From contig VJWN01000005.1 of assembly GCA_007644065.1 (NCBI GenBank), forward strand, positions 868,001 to 932,000: DNA of 64,000 nt, given 5' to 3'. The DNA is from Margaritispora aquatica (taxonomy: Eukaryota; Ascomycota; Leotiomycetes; Helotiales; Discinellaceae). A program made the translations under genes and the position numbers. The notes below the pieces were generated by a model, which was not told the origin of the DNA, searched no databases, and worked only from the letters and a program-made list of their open reading frames with translations. Below, one piece after another: positions 30,333 to 42,064 of this stretch; within the stretch, counting starts at the first letter, position 1; every line of letters starts with the position of its first letter.

Positions 30333-33300
30333 ATTATGCATTTTCGAAATTTGTCGCCCGAGATTGTAATTAATACTCAATCTCAATATTGATATTACTG
30401 CATACTATCACGGCTATTGCTACCCATTGCTACCTATTGCTACCTATGGAGTACAGTACCTTGGAATTAAATGCTATCAAACAACAAATCTCTTTCTTTT
30501 TTTTCTTCGCCAATCTCCAGAAGGTACACTCGGACAGCAGTCTCTTTATTCCATCAAGATCAGATCAGATCAGATTAATATCAGAACTTTCTCGAAGCAT
30601 ACCGTGCCTACCTCCACGGGAATTACCAATTCCCATGAAAATACAGTCATACTGTCCTCCATAGCAACCGGATACAGATCATAGCATTTCTCTACCTGAG
30701 GTGACATTGCTCGTCTTCTCTCCTTGACATACCTATTGCTCTTACTGCCTCTAACAACAGTCTCTCGTCAACCCAATCTGCTCTTCCGCCATAGGCATCT
30801 TTTCTTCGGACCCTTGCTTTCCATATGCCCATTCCTGTCAGGCACAGCATTCACACAGGAGAAACATCGAGGGGAGCACACACACTCAGGTACACACCCC
30901 TTTGCGATGCCGGCAGTGAGATCGCTGGCATCGCATCAGTGGAAGGGGGTTTGGAAGTGACGGTGACACAGCCGTTGCTCAGGGCATCTTGCACTACAGT
31001 ACAGTACCACATCACATCGCAAGATTTGGTGCAGATGCAGATGTACCTCGTATGGAGGGGGGAGATACATACCAAAAGGTAAATGCAGATGCAGATACTG
31101 TAAGGCACAGACAAACACCAATGTGATTCTTGCTTCTCGCCTGCATGGGCTTGTTTCCACGCTACAGCATGTTCACCGTCCTCTTGCCAAAGGTGGGCAA
31201 GTCGGCAGGTTTCCGACAAAACTTGCATCTGATCAATTGCTTGCCTTGACTTGCTTGCTTGCTTCTAACCTGTGCTCGATCTAAAAAGCAACCTACACTT
31301 CCGATCACTTGACACAAAAAATAAGGCGCTGAACTTCCATTCCTACGGGGCAACCAGCGCCCAAAGCTCAACGTGATCCTCTTCTTCCGAGACATATATT
31401 CAGGGCCAATACGGCACAGAACAGATTATGTGGGAATGGGAAGGACCATTCTGACCACGTCGTCACTACGGAGGTATTAAACGCACGGAAGATGAAGAAT
31501 TATCGCAGGCTTCGCAAACATCTTTTAAGACCCTTCTTTCGGAAATGCTGTCAAACGTGTCCCACATCTGCCAACACGACTGCGAGCAACCAACCAGGCA
31601 AAGAAAACAGAAAGGGTTGGCGAATCTGAAATTCAGATCCACCCTTCGTAATTACCTCCGCACTTAGCACTCAAAATAACATTCCTTGCAAGGAGTCGAG
31701 TCAGACCCTGAAGATTGATTTGAAGATCATGAGCCGTCTTCAGATTGACATCTTCAACAGTGGATCTCCATCGTGTATCATTGCCTTACCTATCGACACA
31801 CTCCTCTTTTATGACGCTGCAGAATACCAAGGCTACACAGCGTCTGTCCAAATAACTACAAGCAGAACGAATATTCCGTAGCAACGGTTTGGATCGTTAA
31901 ATGTCACCATTGAATGAGGACACGGCTAGCGTCAAACCCGTATCCGTCATTTTAGTGGTGTTGACTCGGCAGCGCCGGCCTCAAGTGGACGTTGAACCAG
32001 CTGAAGGCCAGAACCCATCGCAATCTAGCTGGAAATAGCCAAGAGATGTGTGAGATCTGTTGCTAGGTGCCTCATTTGGACCTTTGATTGGCTCCGTATA
32101 CAGATATCGCTCAGCCTCATCACCAAGAAGGCAATGAACCAGAACGTCCCGCAAAGCTAATGCGTACGGGCCGTGACCTGAAGAGGAATATTTTAGCTTA
32201 CCAGCTTCCCAGGACATCACCTGAAAATAACCCTCGCATCCGATGAAGGACTGCTGGAAACGTACACAAAACTCCATCGTCGGATGGTTTTATAGAGCAA
32301 AGATGAACAAAAATTTTGCCTGAGTGGGATTTCGGGTCTTCGTCTCGGAAAGTCGGGGAGAAATTGGCTCAACTCCTTGCTGATGCATGCAAACACGCCT
32401 AAATCACAGCGAGAAACCCTATGAGATTGCAAGACTCATCAAAAACATCCAAGAGGATTGGAATAGTGCTATCGAATCTTTCTCATCCCACGGCTTCTAC
32501 CGAGATTCAAGTTAAAAAAGAAACCCAGGATGTGAAAAAACACTTCATGAGCACAGCTAGGTAAGGTAGAGCCAAATCTACAGGTTATCACATGACACGA
32601 TCTTCTGTGGATGATGTTACGCAATATGATACCAGCCGCCGGAAAAGATGTATAACAATTACTCTTCTGCGATAACTAATCATGTCATCTAGGTTCGCTC
32701 ATAAAGTTCCAAGCTCCAACTTCTACATCAACTCCTCAACTCGAATTCCTCTTATTGACATTCAGATCTATCAACCTTCGCTTAGTCTTCCAGTTAATTA
32801 AAATCTACAACACTCTTCCTGGTTGTGGTGAGCCGCATGGTATACATAACTGACTGAGGTTGTATCAGTCTTGAGAGCTCTCTTGACCGGTCATAATCAA
32901 TCGCTTCCCGTGCCACATGTCCATCAGACATGCTAACTGGACATCAGTACCCGAGGAACATTTTGCTTCTAATGAAGACTGCCGTGTCACAAACCTCGAA
33001 ACTGCGGACATTGCTTGGAGTTTATGAAGACCGAGTAATCGAACCTAGATATTTCAACTCATAACAGAAACGCTGTCAAGCTGTACTCAAGGTAGGACGG
33101 GATTTAGATGTTGGTCTACCCTGCGATTATGATTGATTCAGAAGAAGAAACTTGATCGCTAGTACCCACGCTGGTGACGATTGTGGTGTTTCATCTGTTG
33201 TGTGCTTCTTTGTCCTTGTGTTGAGTAGGCAAGAGGAGAGAAGATACTGAAAGCAATATTGGCAGGAATGATGTTTCGCGGCATGGACAAGAACATGGCC

Positions 33301-33945
33301 TCAACCGATGAAATAAAGATATCAAGAGAGATAAAGTAATTCTGAAGTGCCATGACTTAATATTGCCAGCTAATGCAATGATGAAAGAAGTCAAAGGCGA
33401 GGTCCATTTGTTGATAGAAAAGGTAATATGAAAAAGAAAATCCAATAGCATTTTCTCCATCGTCCGTACTGGTTAGACCCTAAAAGCATAAAAATTCCTC
33501 TTCTTTTCTGTCTAATTTCCGCAGTATAATGCCTTTAAAAACTTAGCTATAGGCTATAATCTTCAGTTTCCAGAGTCCACATCTCGCCGCATCCATCTTC
33601 AATAGCTAATTTAGGTTATGCCTACCAATGTGCACAAATTCTTGGCATCTCTTAAGGAAACTCTACCCTCTTAAAGAAATAAGATTGAAGAAGAGGAACA
33701 TCAAGATTTTGGATATGAATATTACATTTAATCCCGAAGTTTCCACTTAGCAAACGTATTTGATGTTCAAACCAATTTTCGCTCCTCGAATTTAAGGCTC
33801 TCGGCAAAGACAAATGCATTCTGCCTCGAAGCTTTGACCCGCAGTTCCTGTGAACCAGCAACAACGTCCTACAATCCAAGGTCAAGGTCAAGCATCACCT
33901 TAGCTCTTTATTCTCGAAGAATGAGATAGCCTTAGCTTCCGTGCA

Positions 33946-35920
33946 ATGACTCGAGCCCTTCTCCTTTTGCAGAAGCCTTTCAGAGCGCGGTCAAGTCTTC
34001 GTTTTGCCAAGGCGACATGCCAATTTCACAGCTCCGCGAGGTATCTACAGATTACCTCCAATGTTGGGAGTTTCACGCCCATCAAGAATTCAATTTTCGA
34101 GGCGCCAGGTTTCAAGTTTCCTAAGCAGATTACCATCAGCTCAAAGTCTCCAAATCATGTGGTGAGTTGGAATTGCTTGAAGCTTAGCCGTGCACGGACT
34201 AACCAACCTAGAAATATCAAGATGTATCTGAGGCGTTGAGGACTTTTGTTGCTACAAACGAACCCGATGGTGTGGGTTCGCAAGCAAATGCTCTCGTGAT
34301 CTTAGCAACTCCAGCGTTTGCCGGATGGCTTGAGGAAAATTCGGGGTTTATTCCGCTGGTGCTATCCTCCATCGCAAAGAAAGATGTTGGGGGCTTGAAC
34401 GTTCGTGACTTCGATGTTGTCTGCGCCTGTGTCGATGGATTATCGCCTAGTAAGTATTCTCAAGTGTAATGATCTTCTTTCGGTGGCATTGTTTTCGGCC
34501 TAATCAAGCTTGACCAGTGGCTGACTTTCATTTAGGGCCTGGACGCATCCCAAGATTTAGAGGGCAGCCTGCGCTCCAAGGAATCTCCTTCCTCTATGGC
34601 CAGAAATATCTCGTTCTACCTAACTGGACCGACGAGGAAACTGTCACCCCAACAGATGATTCACTACAGTCCAGTATTACGTTTTCCACAAGCTCAGAAT
34701 CACATTCACTTAACACGACTGTCCCCTTGGCAACAACTCTCTTCAACAATGGCAGGCCTTCCACTCTTCTCGCTTCAAAATGGCAACTGAACACTACCAA
34801 TTCATTTGTACCGACCAGGAGCTCAGTCGAAAGGAAGCATGTAACTGTTCAGATTTGTGAAGACGGGCTTGAAAAAAGCTTTGGGTTATATACCCCTGCT
34901 GTCGCTCTCACACCTGCTCGTCGCATCACGAGTGGGCTAGGAAACATTGCTCGAAGAATCGAATTTGATGATGGCAAAGTTGGTCCCGCATCTGAGGAGT
35001 TAGAGAAGTAAGTTACATCTCCATCAGAAGTCGTCCTTTTCAAGAGTTGAATATGCATTCAAGAAACTGGAATGTGCAATTTTTCTTAGTCATTGAGAAG
35101 CAAGAAATATGCTGACTTTGAATCCATCAAAAGGGCTGTAGCTGGTCAACTTAAGGGTCGACCTGGCATAAAGCTAGACATATGGGCTATGATTGTACCA
35201 TCTCATGCAGTTACTGCATCCACCGACGATTTCTACAAGCTGGCAACAGACAGCAAGATGGTAGAGCACCGCAAAGCATATAGTGGCACGCCAGATTACT
35301 CATACATGGGTTATTGGTTGAGCCAAGGTGCTATGTTTTGCCGCGTCTGTAAGTTTTGATTCTTGTAAGTATAGTATACTGGATCAACTAACAAACACAA
35401 AGTGAGTGGCGGTGGTGGTTGGGGAGCAAAGCAAGGATTGCTCTCTTTAGACCCCCAAACATCATATGATCACATCGATGAGGCTCGCTTCAATTTCTGG
35501 GAGAGTACCGTTGAAGAGCAGCAAGCATCGGCGCTGGGAACCATAGCCAAAGAAGGCGACTACATCCAATTCTTCTCCGCAAAGACAAAGAAGTTACAAG
35601 ATGTCCCTCAATATTCTCGGAACAATATGGAATACAGGAGCACCGTCATCGGCACAACCCCAAGCACCAAAGATAAAGTTATGGTAGGGCTAGAGAATAA
35701 ATCTGAAGGAAATCCAAAGTTGGCCATTGAGTATGATCATTTTGGGTGTGTGTCCGAGACTGGTATATTCCTTCGCCGAGGGGATACAGCACACGACACT
35801 TGGGTCACTAAACTCGACCTGCCCTACTCATACATATTCTATCATCCACATGCCAGCTCTATTAGACTTCATGACACAGGTCGCCACCCGAGGATCCAAA
35901 GGCAGAAAAGTATCGATTGA
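33946..35920 (+). CDS. Conserved mitochondrial-targeted protein of unknown function, five exons
   Basis: 564 residues by my splice model: 33946-34161, 34212-34449, 34536-35007, 35098-35348 and 35403-35920. All phases agree (0,1,2,1) and introns have GTGAGT/GTAAGT donors. The fourth exon could start at 35098 or 35101. The N-terminus (MTRALLLLQKPFRARSSLRF ... FHSSARYLQ) is Arg/Ser-rich without acids, as in a mitochondrial presequence. Further on come ANALVILATPAFAGWL, FDVVCACVDGLSP and GISFLYGQKYLVLP. The most striking block is VLSGGGGWGAKQGLLSLDPQTSYD near residue 390, a glycine loop with the look of a nucleotide- or cofactor-binding site. CVSETGIFLRRGDTAHDTWV lies near the end. I do not recognise the family. 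The glycine loop spans the last splice join, which supports the model. Confidence 0.8.
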
Positions 35921-36430
35921 GAAATGTTATCAGGAAACTAGGCCATTGCCTTGTAAAATAGGGTTATTTGATTAGACCGGAGGCTCTTCCAACAATATTA
36001 GGTCTGGTAGCAAGTGTATGATAATTAGGAAACGAAAGCTTGTAATATAGGGAAGTTGAGAAGACGATCTCCTAACTATTGCTAGGAAGGGTGGCTTATA
36101 GAGACGAGGAAACAAACATATCTGCGAAAGAAGATTAGTGTACTATAGGACTATATTCCATCCTTGACCTAATGGAATTTATGAAAAGATGCACAACTTT
36201 GAGCTATTATCATTAAAGACATCAGCTTTTGCTACGAATATCCGCCTCTCCATTACCTTACTAGTATAATATCACATGATTGTGATTGAATGCTCGGGCC
36301 CTGCTTGGCTCCTTGCCAGCCTCAGCCTTTTTCCAATCACAACGACAAAGTACACTAAATCATTGTCACATTTTCGCCAACAGATTATTTTTGCGGTACA
36401 TCCAGTACACATTATCTCACTGTATCAAAC
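35921..36430. other. Intergenic, ALY/Yra1 promoter side
   Basis: 510 bp between two plus-strand genes. AT-rich, containing the 3' UTR of the mitochondrial protein gene and the promoter of the RNA export gene. No other feature seen. Confidence 0.55.
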
Positions 36431-37927
36431 ATGGATCGCGCACTTGACGAAATTGTTGCAGAACGCCACGTAAGCTCCCGGCCAGATTCAGCCTCGCGCT
36501 CGCGGATTTATCTTGGTCCTACCAGATGTTCTAACGAGCTATACAGAGAGGTCCCTCGAGTGGCAATCGGTCTCGCGGACGGCGTGTAGGTGGTAACAAC
36601 GGTGGTGGCCACGGAAGGACTGAACGCACCGAATATCCTCGTGATGGTGTAAGAAAGGTTGGTAAACACACGTCATTGACCATCCGACACAATAGCTAAT
36701 GTCTGCCAATTGCCAGGTGCATACATCTCCTCCTCACTCCCTCTGCAAATGATTATGCATCTGTCGATCTTTGTTCAACTCTCGTCGTCGAATTACATAC
36801 CAGGCTCAATCCTTGGAAATCGGCAAAGAGAAGTACCTTCTTTGAACACTACAGCTAACCCAGGATTCCTCGTTTCCTCAGCCGATTCGAGACGATAACA
36901 GGAATATTGACTCGTAAGTTAGCTACCTAGTTGGTGTTGTAAATGTCTGTGTAGCTCTAATACTAATTTCCTGCTAGTGAGTGGGTTCACGATAAGTTTG
37001 ACGACAATTGTCCGAAATCCTTCTTAAATATCTAGACTATTGGCTCATAAGCTCCCAGCTGGAAGACGCCCAGTCCGTAGCGAACGAAGATACTCTCCCG
37101 AGCCTGTCTAGTATGTTCCAAATTCACAGAACCATTTGACAAATGCTGACCCCCTTCAGCAACGAGCCTGCCAGCGCAAAGCTTCGTGTCGAAAATCTGC
37201 ATTATGACCTAACAGAGGAAGATTTAGATGTAAGGCAATAACTTAACTTGGATGGACAAATCTAAAACAATACTTAGGATCTGTTCAACCGCATTGGCCC
37301 TGTGCTGAAGCTTGCTCTTACCTATGATCGCGCTGGACGTTCTGAGGGTGTTGCATACGTCACTTATGAGTCGGTATACGATGCTAAGAAAGCAATCCGC
37401 GAGTTTGACGGTGCAAATGCAAAGGGTACGCTCGGTGATACGTTCAGGATGTATATCTCTAATGTGCCCTAGGTCAACCAATCCGTCTAGTCTCTGTACC
37501 TACAGGTCCTTCTGGTGGGCGCCGAAACGTGGCCCCACAAGGTCGTTCGTTGTTTGAGAGAATCACTCCAATGACCCGATCTCGTTCGGATTCTCCTATT
37601 CGCCATTCTGATGTCAGCGGCCCTCCTCCAGGAAATGTAGACAGATACGTCCCGGGTCGAGCCAGCCGTTCCCGCAGCCCTCGCCCAAGAGCACCACGTG
37701 GGAGAGATGGCCGGCGACCAGGCGCGAGACGTGAGAGAGGCGAGAGAAACGGTGGAGACAGAGGTGGACGTGGTGGAGAGCGAGTCGCTAAGGACGGAAG
37801 ACCAAAAAAGACTCAGGAGGAGCTTGATGCTGAAATGGAGGATTACTGGGGTGGTAAGGGCAACGGAACTGCCACCGAGTCAGCTCCTGTGGCTGCCAAG
37901 GACGATGATGATGCCATGATCGAGTAA
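36431..37927 (+). CDS. yra1: ALY/REF-type mRNA export factor (Yra1/Mlo3-like RRM protein), eight exons
   Basis: RNA-binding adaptor that couples spliced mRNA to the Mex67 export receptor. Model: 36431-36469, 36547-36657, 36864-36913, 36978-37009, 37059-37110, 37160-37229, 37278-37425 and 37473-37927, giving 318 residues. Exons 1 and 6-8 are firm. Exons 2-5 are inferred from phase and weaker donors (GTTGGT, GTCCGA). MDRALDEIVAERH matches the N-terminal UAP56-binding motif. An RGG-like box follows (GRRVGGNNGGGHGR), then the spacer motif EWVHDKFDD. One RRM runs from AKLRVENLHYDLTEEDLDDLF (RNP2) through GVAYVTYES (RNP1) to GQPIRLVSV. An Arg/Ser/Gly-rich region ends in KKTQEELDAEMEDYWGG, the conserved C-terminal UAP56/Sub2-binding element. 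Five of seven introns sit before the RRM core. Confidence 0.88.
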
Positions 37928-38983
37928 GCTGCGTAGTAGTCGAAACTTCATGGGAGTTTTTGTATGATAAGGTCGTTCGAGCCTTGAGACAACTTTTGCA
38001 TTTATAGCTACTATCATCAAATGCATCGCTTTTCTCGCATGTTAATGACCCATCACTGCATGTCACCACAGGAATCTTGTGTTTTGTTGAAGTTCTTTCT
38101 CTCTCTGGGAAAGTTGTGCTCGGATCTACTTTCTATCTTAAACACTATCTATCCACTGGTCAAGGAGCTGAGCTCGTCTACTTTAGCTACTCACTTCTCT
38201 TATTTTATCTCCTCAAAGCAACCGTCGCTTTGACAATCTAGTCGTAAGTGTCTCGATACTTGGTGAAGTGCCAATAAAACCAACCATTTTAAATTCCCAA
38301 TCATGAATTAGACACACGTTCAAGTGGCTTTTTCCTAGAGAAGCTTGAGTAGAAATGTAATGATAGCATATACATGTCGTCTTCGCGCGTAAGTTTGTCA
38401 ATTACCTTTTCAGAGAGCGTACTTTGACGTGATGTCTATCTATTTGTTAGCTTTCATGGCAGTGGAGAGTCTAGTACTGCAAAATTGTTGCGCCGAGTGA
38501 TTCTATGGAGATCTTTGGCTACATGCGCAATCGCAAATCATTGATGGTAAATCATAGAAGTGCTTTGTGTTTGTGTTGTGGAGGAGCGCCGAGTATACCT
38601 ACCCACCATGATTTGGGATGTGGTGTTAAGCGAGATTTTGTGAGCGTTGTGAAGGAGATCCTGCAATCCGTGTTCTGTCACTCTGTCACTCTGTCTCACA
38701 GGAAGAAAGCAAGGTTGACTTAATTGCTCTTGATTTTCGTGTTGCCTTTGGTGAAATTCATTAACTGCGTCTCGTGCATGTGTCAAAGGAAGAATGAGTA
38801 CTATCTTCAGATCCTCCCACTCAAATGTTCAAGGGTTTGAGTATTTTCCTTCCTGTGATTCAGTATGCTTTGCCAAAGCAATTAAGTAAGGCAATCCTGT
38901 GGGGTTTCTATCTACACATGTGATGTCGGTCGTTGAGAATGGAAGGAACAGGGCTGCTCGGTCTGGCTTGTAGTCAAACATTC
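37928..38983. other. Convergent intergenic region
   Basis: 1.06 kb between the yra1 3' end (+) and the first BTB gene (-). Only short, uninformative frames. Confidence 0.55.
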
Positions 38984-39962
38984 TTAGCCTTCAAGGATCC
39001 AAATTTTAACATTTTTGTCAAACGGATCAACCACGTAGATATCTCCTTCCTTGTCTGTATTTCTAGCATTTAACGCTTCTAGGTATATCTGCATAAGGTC
39101 ATGTGAGAATCCCTCAAGCTCTTTCAGCTCCGTTGCAAACTTGAAGGTTTTGGACTGGTTGTGGAACCGATCGTTTAATGTGCTGTAGATGAAGTCACCG
39201 ACGCAAGCCTTTGCAACCAAGGATCGAAGAGGGTGTTTGCGTGGAAGGTCAGCTGCTGAGCGAATGTGCTCAGCAGAGAGGTTGTTGCGATTACTGAGGA
39301 ATATGGTAGAGATCTCCTGGATAATCTTGTGGGTCGGTCCCAAAAGATCGATCTCATCCGCCATTCTCAGAAACGCAATGTACTTCCCAACTTGTGCTTG
39401 CTTAATCTGCTTGATCTCTTCTTCGATCTTGGACTTTTGGGTCTTTAAATCCTTAGTTGAGACTTTTGCTTTCTTCTTCGCTGCGATGTCCTCATGGATG
39501 GCGAGCAGATCGGTCTTCGCCTGTTGCAGTCGGTCAGGAATGATGATCTTGCCTGAATAAATCCACTGAATCACAAGCTCAAAGGTCTCAGCTGTGTGTT
39601 CTGGTGACATGGTGAGCTCCTGCTCCACAGTCTCCTTAAAGCCCCCATTAAATGCGGCGTCGAAATAGGTGGAGTGGTAGCAGAGGAGAGCTTTGGCGAT
39701 CTTAAATTCTTTCCCTCCAACACGCACAGTAACTTGGTCACCGCCGAAGAGATAAATTCTGCTGCAAAGGGTGTCAGTCGTAAATTTTGAGGGACTGAAA
39801 GGCATGGAGCTGCAATTCGTCTGGAATTTATAGTATTGTGCGAAGTCGAACTCACCTTGCAAATCGGTCGGCTGGTAGCTCTTGTAAGCATGTGTTTGGC
39901 TCTTTTATTCTGCGGCGCTTGGCAGCTGGTTGTTCAGAAGTATTAGAGGGTGATTCGGCCAT
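38984..39962 (-). CDS. BTB/POZ domain protein 1 of the local array, with coiled-coil insertion
   Basis: 294 residues in two exons (39856-39962 and 38984-39761). The intron (39762-39855) has GTGAGT and TTTGCAG and lies in phase 2. The short first exon carries a basic, NLS-like stretch (AAKRRRIKEPN) and ends DRFA. The BTB domain begins about residue 45: VTVRVGGKEFKIAKALLCYHSTYFDAAFNGGFKE, then the strand-helix unit FELVIQWIYSGKI. A Lys/Glu/Gln-rich, probably coiled-coil segment of about 50 residues (112-162) is inserted before the last BTB helices (YIAFLRMADEIDLLG) and is absent from its neighbours. The C-terminal helical region ends VVDPFDKNVKIW. Fungal BTB proteins of this type often act as dimeric adaptors, sometimes for Cul3 ligases. 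No other effector domain is visible. Confidence 0.9.
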
Positions 39963-40894
39963 CGTGAGTTGATCAGCTTAGTTGGTTGAGTTGAGTTGAT
40001 CGAGTAAGTTGAGTTGAATGTTGTCAAGTTTGCACACCCGAAAAGTCAACGACCAAGTTATAGATCTGGATTAGAATGATGGAGTAATTGTAACGAAGAA
40101 CGATGCAAGAAATTTACCACTATTATGGATATAGGGCGAGAAAACAAAATCTCAAAGTGAGGTCATTTAGACAACAGCATCGTCAATATGCCATTTGAAG
40201 TTTCGTTCTATGGTGCAGGGAATTGAATTGAATTTCGAGTAATTTTAATGAATAACGTGTACTCCTATGATACGAGATCCTCAGATTCTTACCCAAGCCT
40301 CATACTGTGTCTTGCTTATATGAAAGATATGCTGTAAGCAAGAAGTGTGTCGTGGTGTACAATCAAGCACCTGTAGAGCTAAGACATTAATTCCAGTCTA
40401 CATAGTTACTACAAATCCTTACATCCCTCTTTTATATGGCAGACTGTTCTCGATTATCGTAACGCACGTCACTTCTTTTGCACCATTTCAACGAACGTGG
40501 TAAACTAATCATCCATTGTTAGATGGTAAGCGAGATCTGTTGATAATTCCCAGTTTTGAATTATATAACTTGAAATACCATCACCCATTGGGACTAAGTA
40601 CCCTCTTTACCATATAACACAACGTAGCTTCGTGACTATTGTGGGCTATTCTAGTCAGAGGTCAGAAAGATTCCCTTTACTGCTAGAGTTCGAAGAATGA
40701 TATCTGCTAATGTGTCAAGGTGAACTTGAGGTGAAACCACAAGGTATACATGCGACCGAATAACAGACTGTTGCACTTGAGATTGCAAAACATTTGGCAA
40801 ATTATCAATTAAGCTATATGCATTGCCACAGATATAGTTTCCACCCCGTCATATATGCTAAAGCTATATTTTGGCCAACTGAACAAACCTTGCA
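39963..40894. other. Intergenic within the BTB array
   Basis: 932 bp between BTB copies 1 and 2. No further BTB remnant and no conserved frame visible. Confidence 0.55.
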
Positions 40895-41725
40895 TCACAC
40901 TAATCTCTCTTCACACCTAAACTTGGTCTCAGTGAATGGATCCATGAAAGTGACCTTCTTCATCGTATTATAATACTGGTCATACACCTTCTCACTAACA
41001 CCTTCACGCATCGCCTTATCAAACAGCTCATGAAAGTATGACGCGAAGTCTCCCACCTCCATGAGCACCTTGTGATATTTGAAAGGCTTGCGACGATTCT
41101 CCTCCTTCAAACTCTCCATGTATGGTCGAATACAAGCTTTGGTAAGCATCGCTGGCAGGAAGTGATCTGTTGGTAGCTCAAAGGCATCGTACAAATGCTC
41201 TGAGAGTAAATTATCTCGAGATCTTGTCAGAATAACCTTGATCTGGTCCAGCGGCCAAGCAAGAAAGTTAGGCAGATCCAGGAAATGCGCAAGTCTGATA
41301 CACGCAACGAGGGAAGTGATCTTTGCGCCATCATCCTGAATTGTTGAAGGCAGGACTACCGTTCCAAGATACATCCAGCGGATGATGATCTCAAATGCAT
41401 CTGCGGACGCCTCCACGAGGGTCATGGCTTGTTCCTGGCCCTCTTTGAAGGTGCTGTTAAATGCGGCGTTGAAGACGGGGGACCAGTGACAGATCAGCCC
41501 TTTCGGCAGGTCGTAGATCTTGTCTTGCACTGCAATTTTGACTTGGGGGCCAGTGTAGAGATCCCTCAAACTGGTGTGTTTTAGCTGGGAGGGGTCTAAG
41601 CTACCAGGAGGTACAATGTATCGAACTCACCTGACGAACTCGTCAGCTCCGATATCCTCCCATGCCTTGGTATGTGTAATCTTTTGTCGCTTTGGAGCAG
41701 GCTCAAGAGGTATCTCGCTGGCCAT
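40895..41725 (-). CDS. BTB/POZ domain protein 2 of the local array
   Basis: 256 residues, two exons (41631-41725 and 40895-41570), intron 41571-41630 in phase 2 with GTGAGT...CCAG. Exon 1 encodes MASEIPLEPAPKRQKITHTK..., again with a basic KRQK motif, ending DEFV just before the intron as in copy 1. The BTB region: LRDLYTGPQVKIAVQDKIYDLPKGLICHWSPVFNAAFNSTFKEG, then FEIIIRWMYLGTVVLP. It lacks the coiled-coil insertion of copy 1. The C-terminal helical region ends FMDPFTETKFRCEE, keeping the DPFT-type motif shared by the array. It looks intact. Confidence 0.9.
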
Positions 41726-42064
41726 CTTGCTTATGTCTAATCTTGTTTGTATTTATATGCCTAGTCTACGATGGGTCTACCTAGAGGCACGGCCGGGTTG
41801 AAAACTGCCCATGTCCGGATGGAGGGTTGGAAATCCAACTCACGGCAGGTGCAACCTGGGAGTGAAACTACTTCACAATTTACCACCTTCAATACGATAA
41901 TGATTGTAAGAACAACGCTCACTGAGATTTTCTAAAGAAATGCTATATATTTGATTTGAAGCCGTGCCATGTATGTCAAAGTCTTCTGTAACCGAAAGTT
42001 TCAAAGCAAATACAGCCAACTATCTTAGTCCAAAAATCCTCGATTGCTTCGAAGCATCACCATA
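41726..42064. other. Intergenic within the BTB array
   Basis: 339 bp separating copy 2 and the broken copy 3. Promoter/3' UTR only. Nothing else recognised. Confidence 0.5.

Larger units (their letters stand above)
29467..33945. other. Gene-poor divergent interval of 4.5 kb
   Basis: Lies between the 877-residue protein gene (-) and the mitochondrial protein gene (+). It holds a GGTA-type microsatellite (29611-29640), a CAG/GGA-rich tract (30230-30330), short ATTGCTACC repeats (30416-30446) and pyrimidine-rich blocks. No frame exceeds about 130 codons and none has a recognisable domain. Much of the first kilobase may be 5' UTR of the minus-strand gene. Confidence 0.5.

Noticed and set aside
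31981..32277. 98-codon minus-strand frame in the 29-34 kb interval
   Set aside because: Protein-like composition but no ATG context, homologous motif or partner exon that I could identify.
33015..33040. GGTTCGATTACTC on the minus strand, resembling a tRNA T-loop
   Set aside because: No matching acceptor stem, D-arm or anticodon arm at the right distances.
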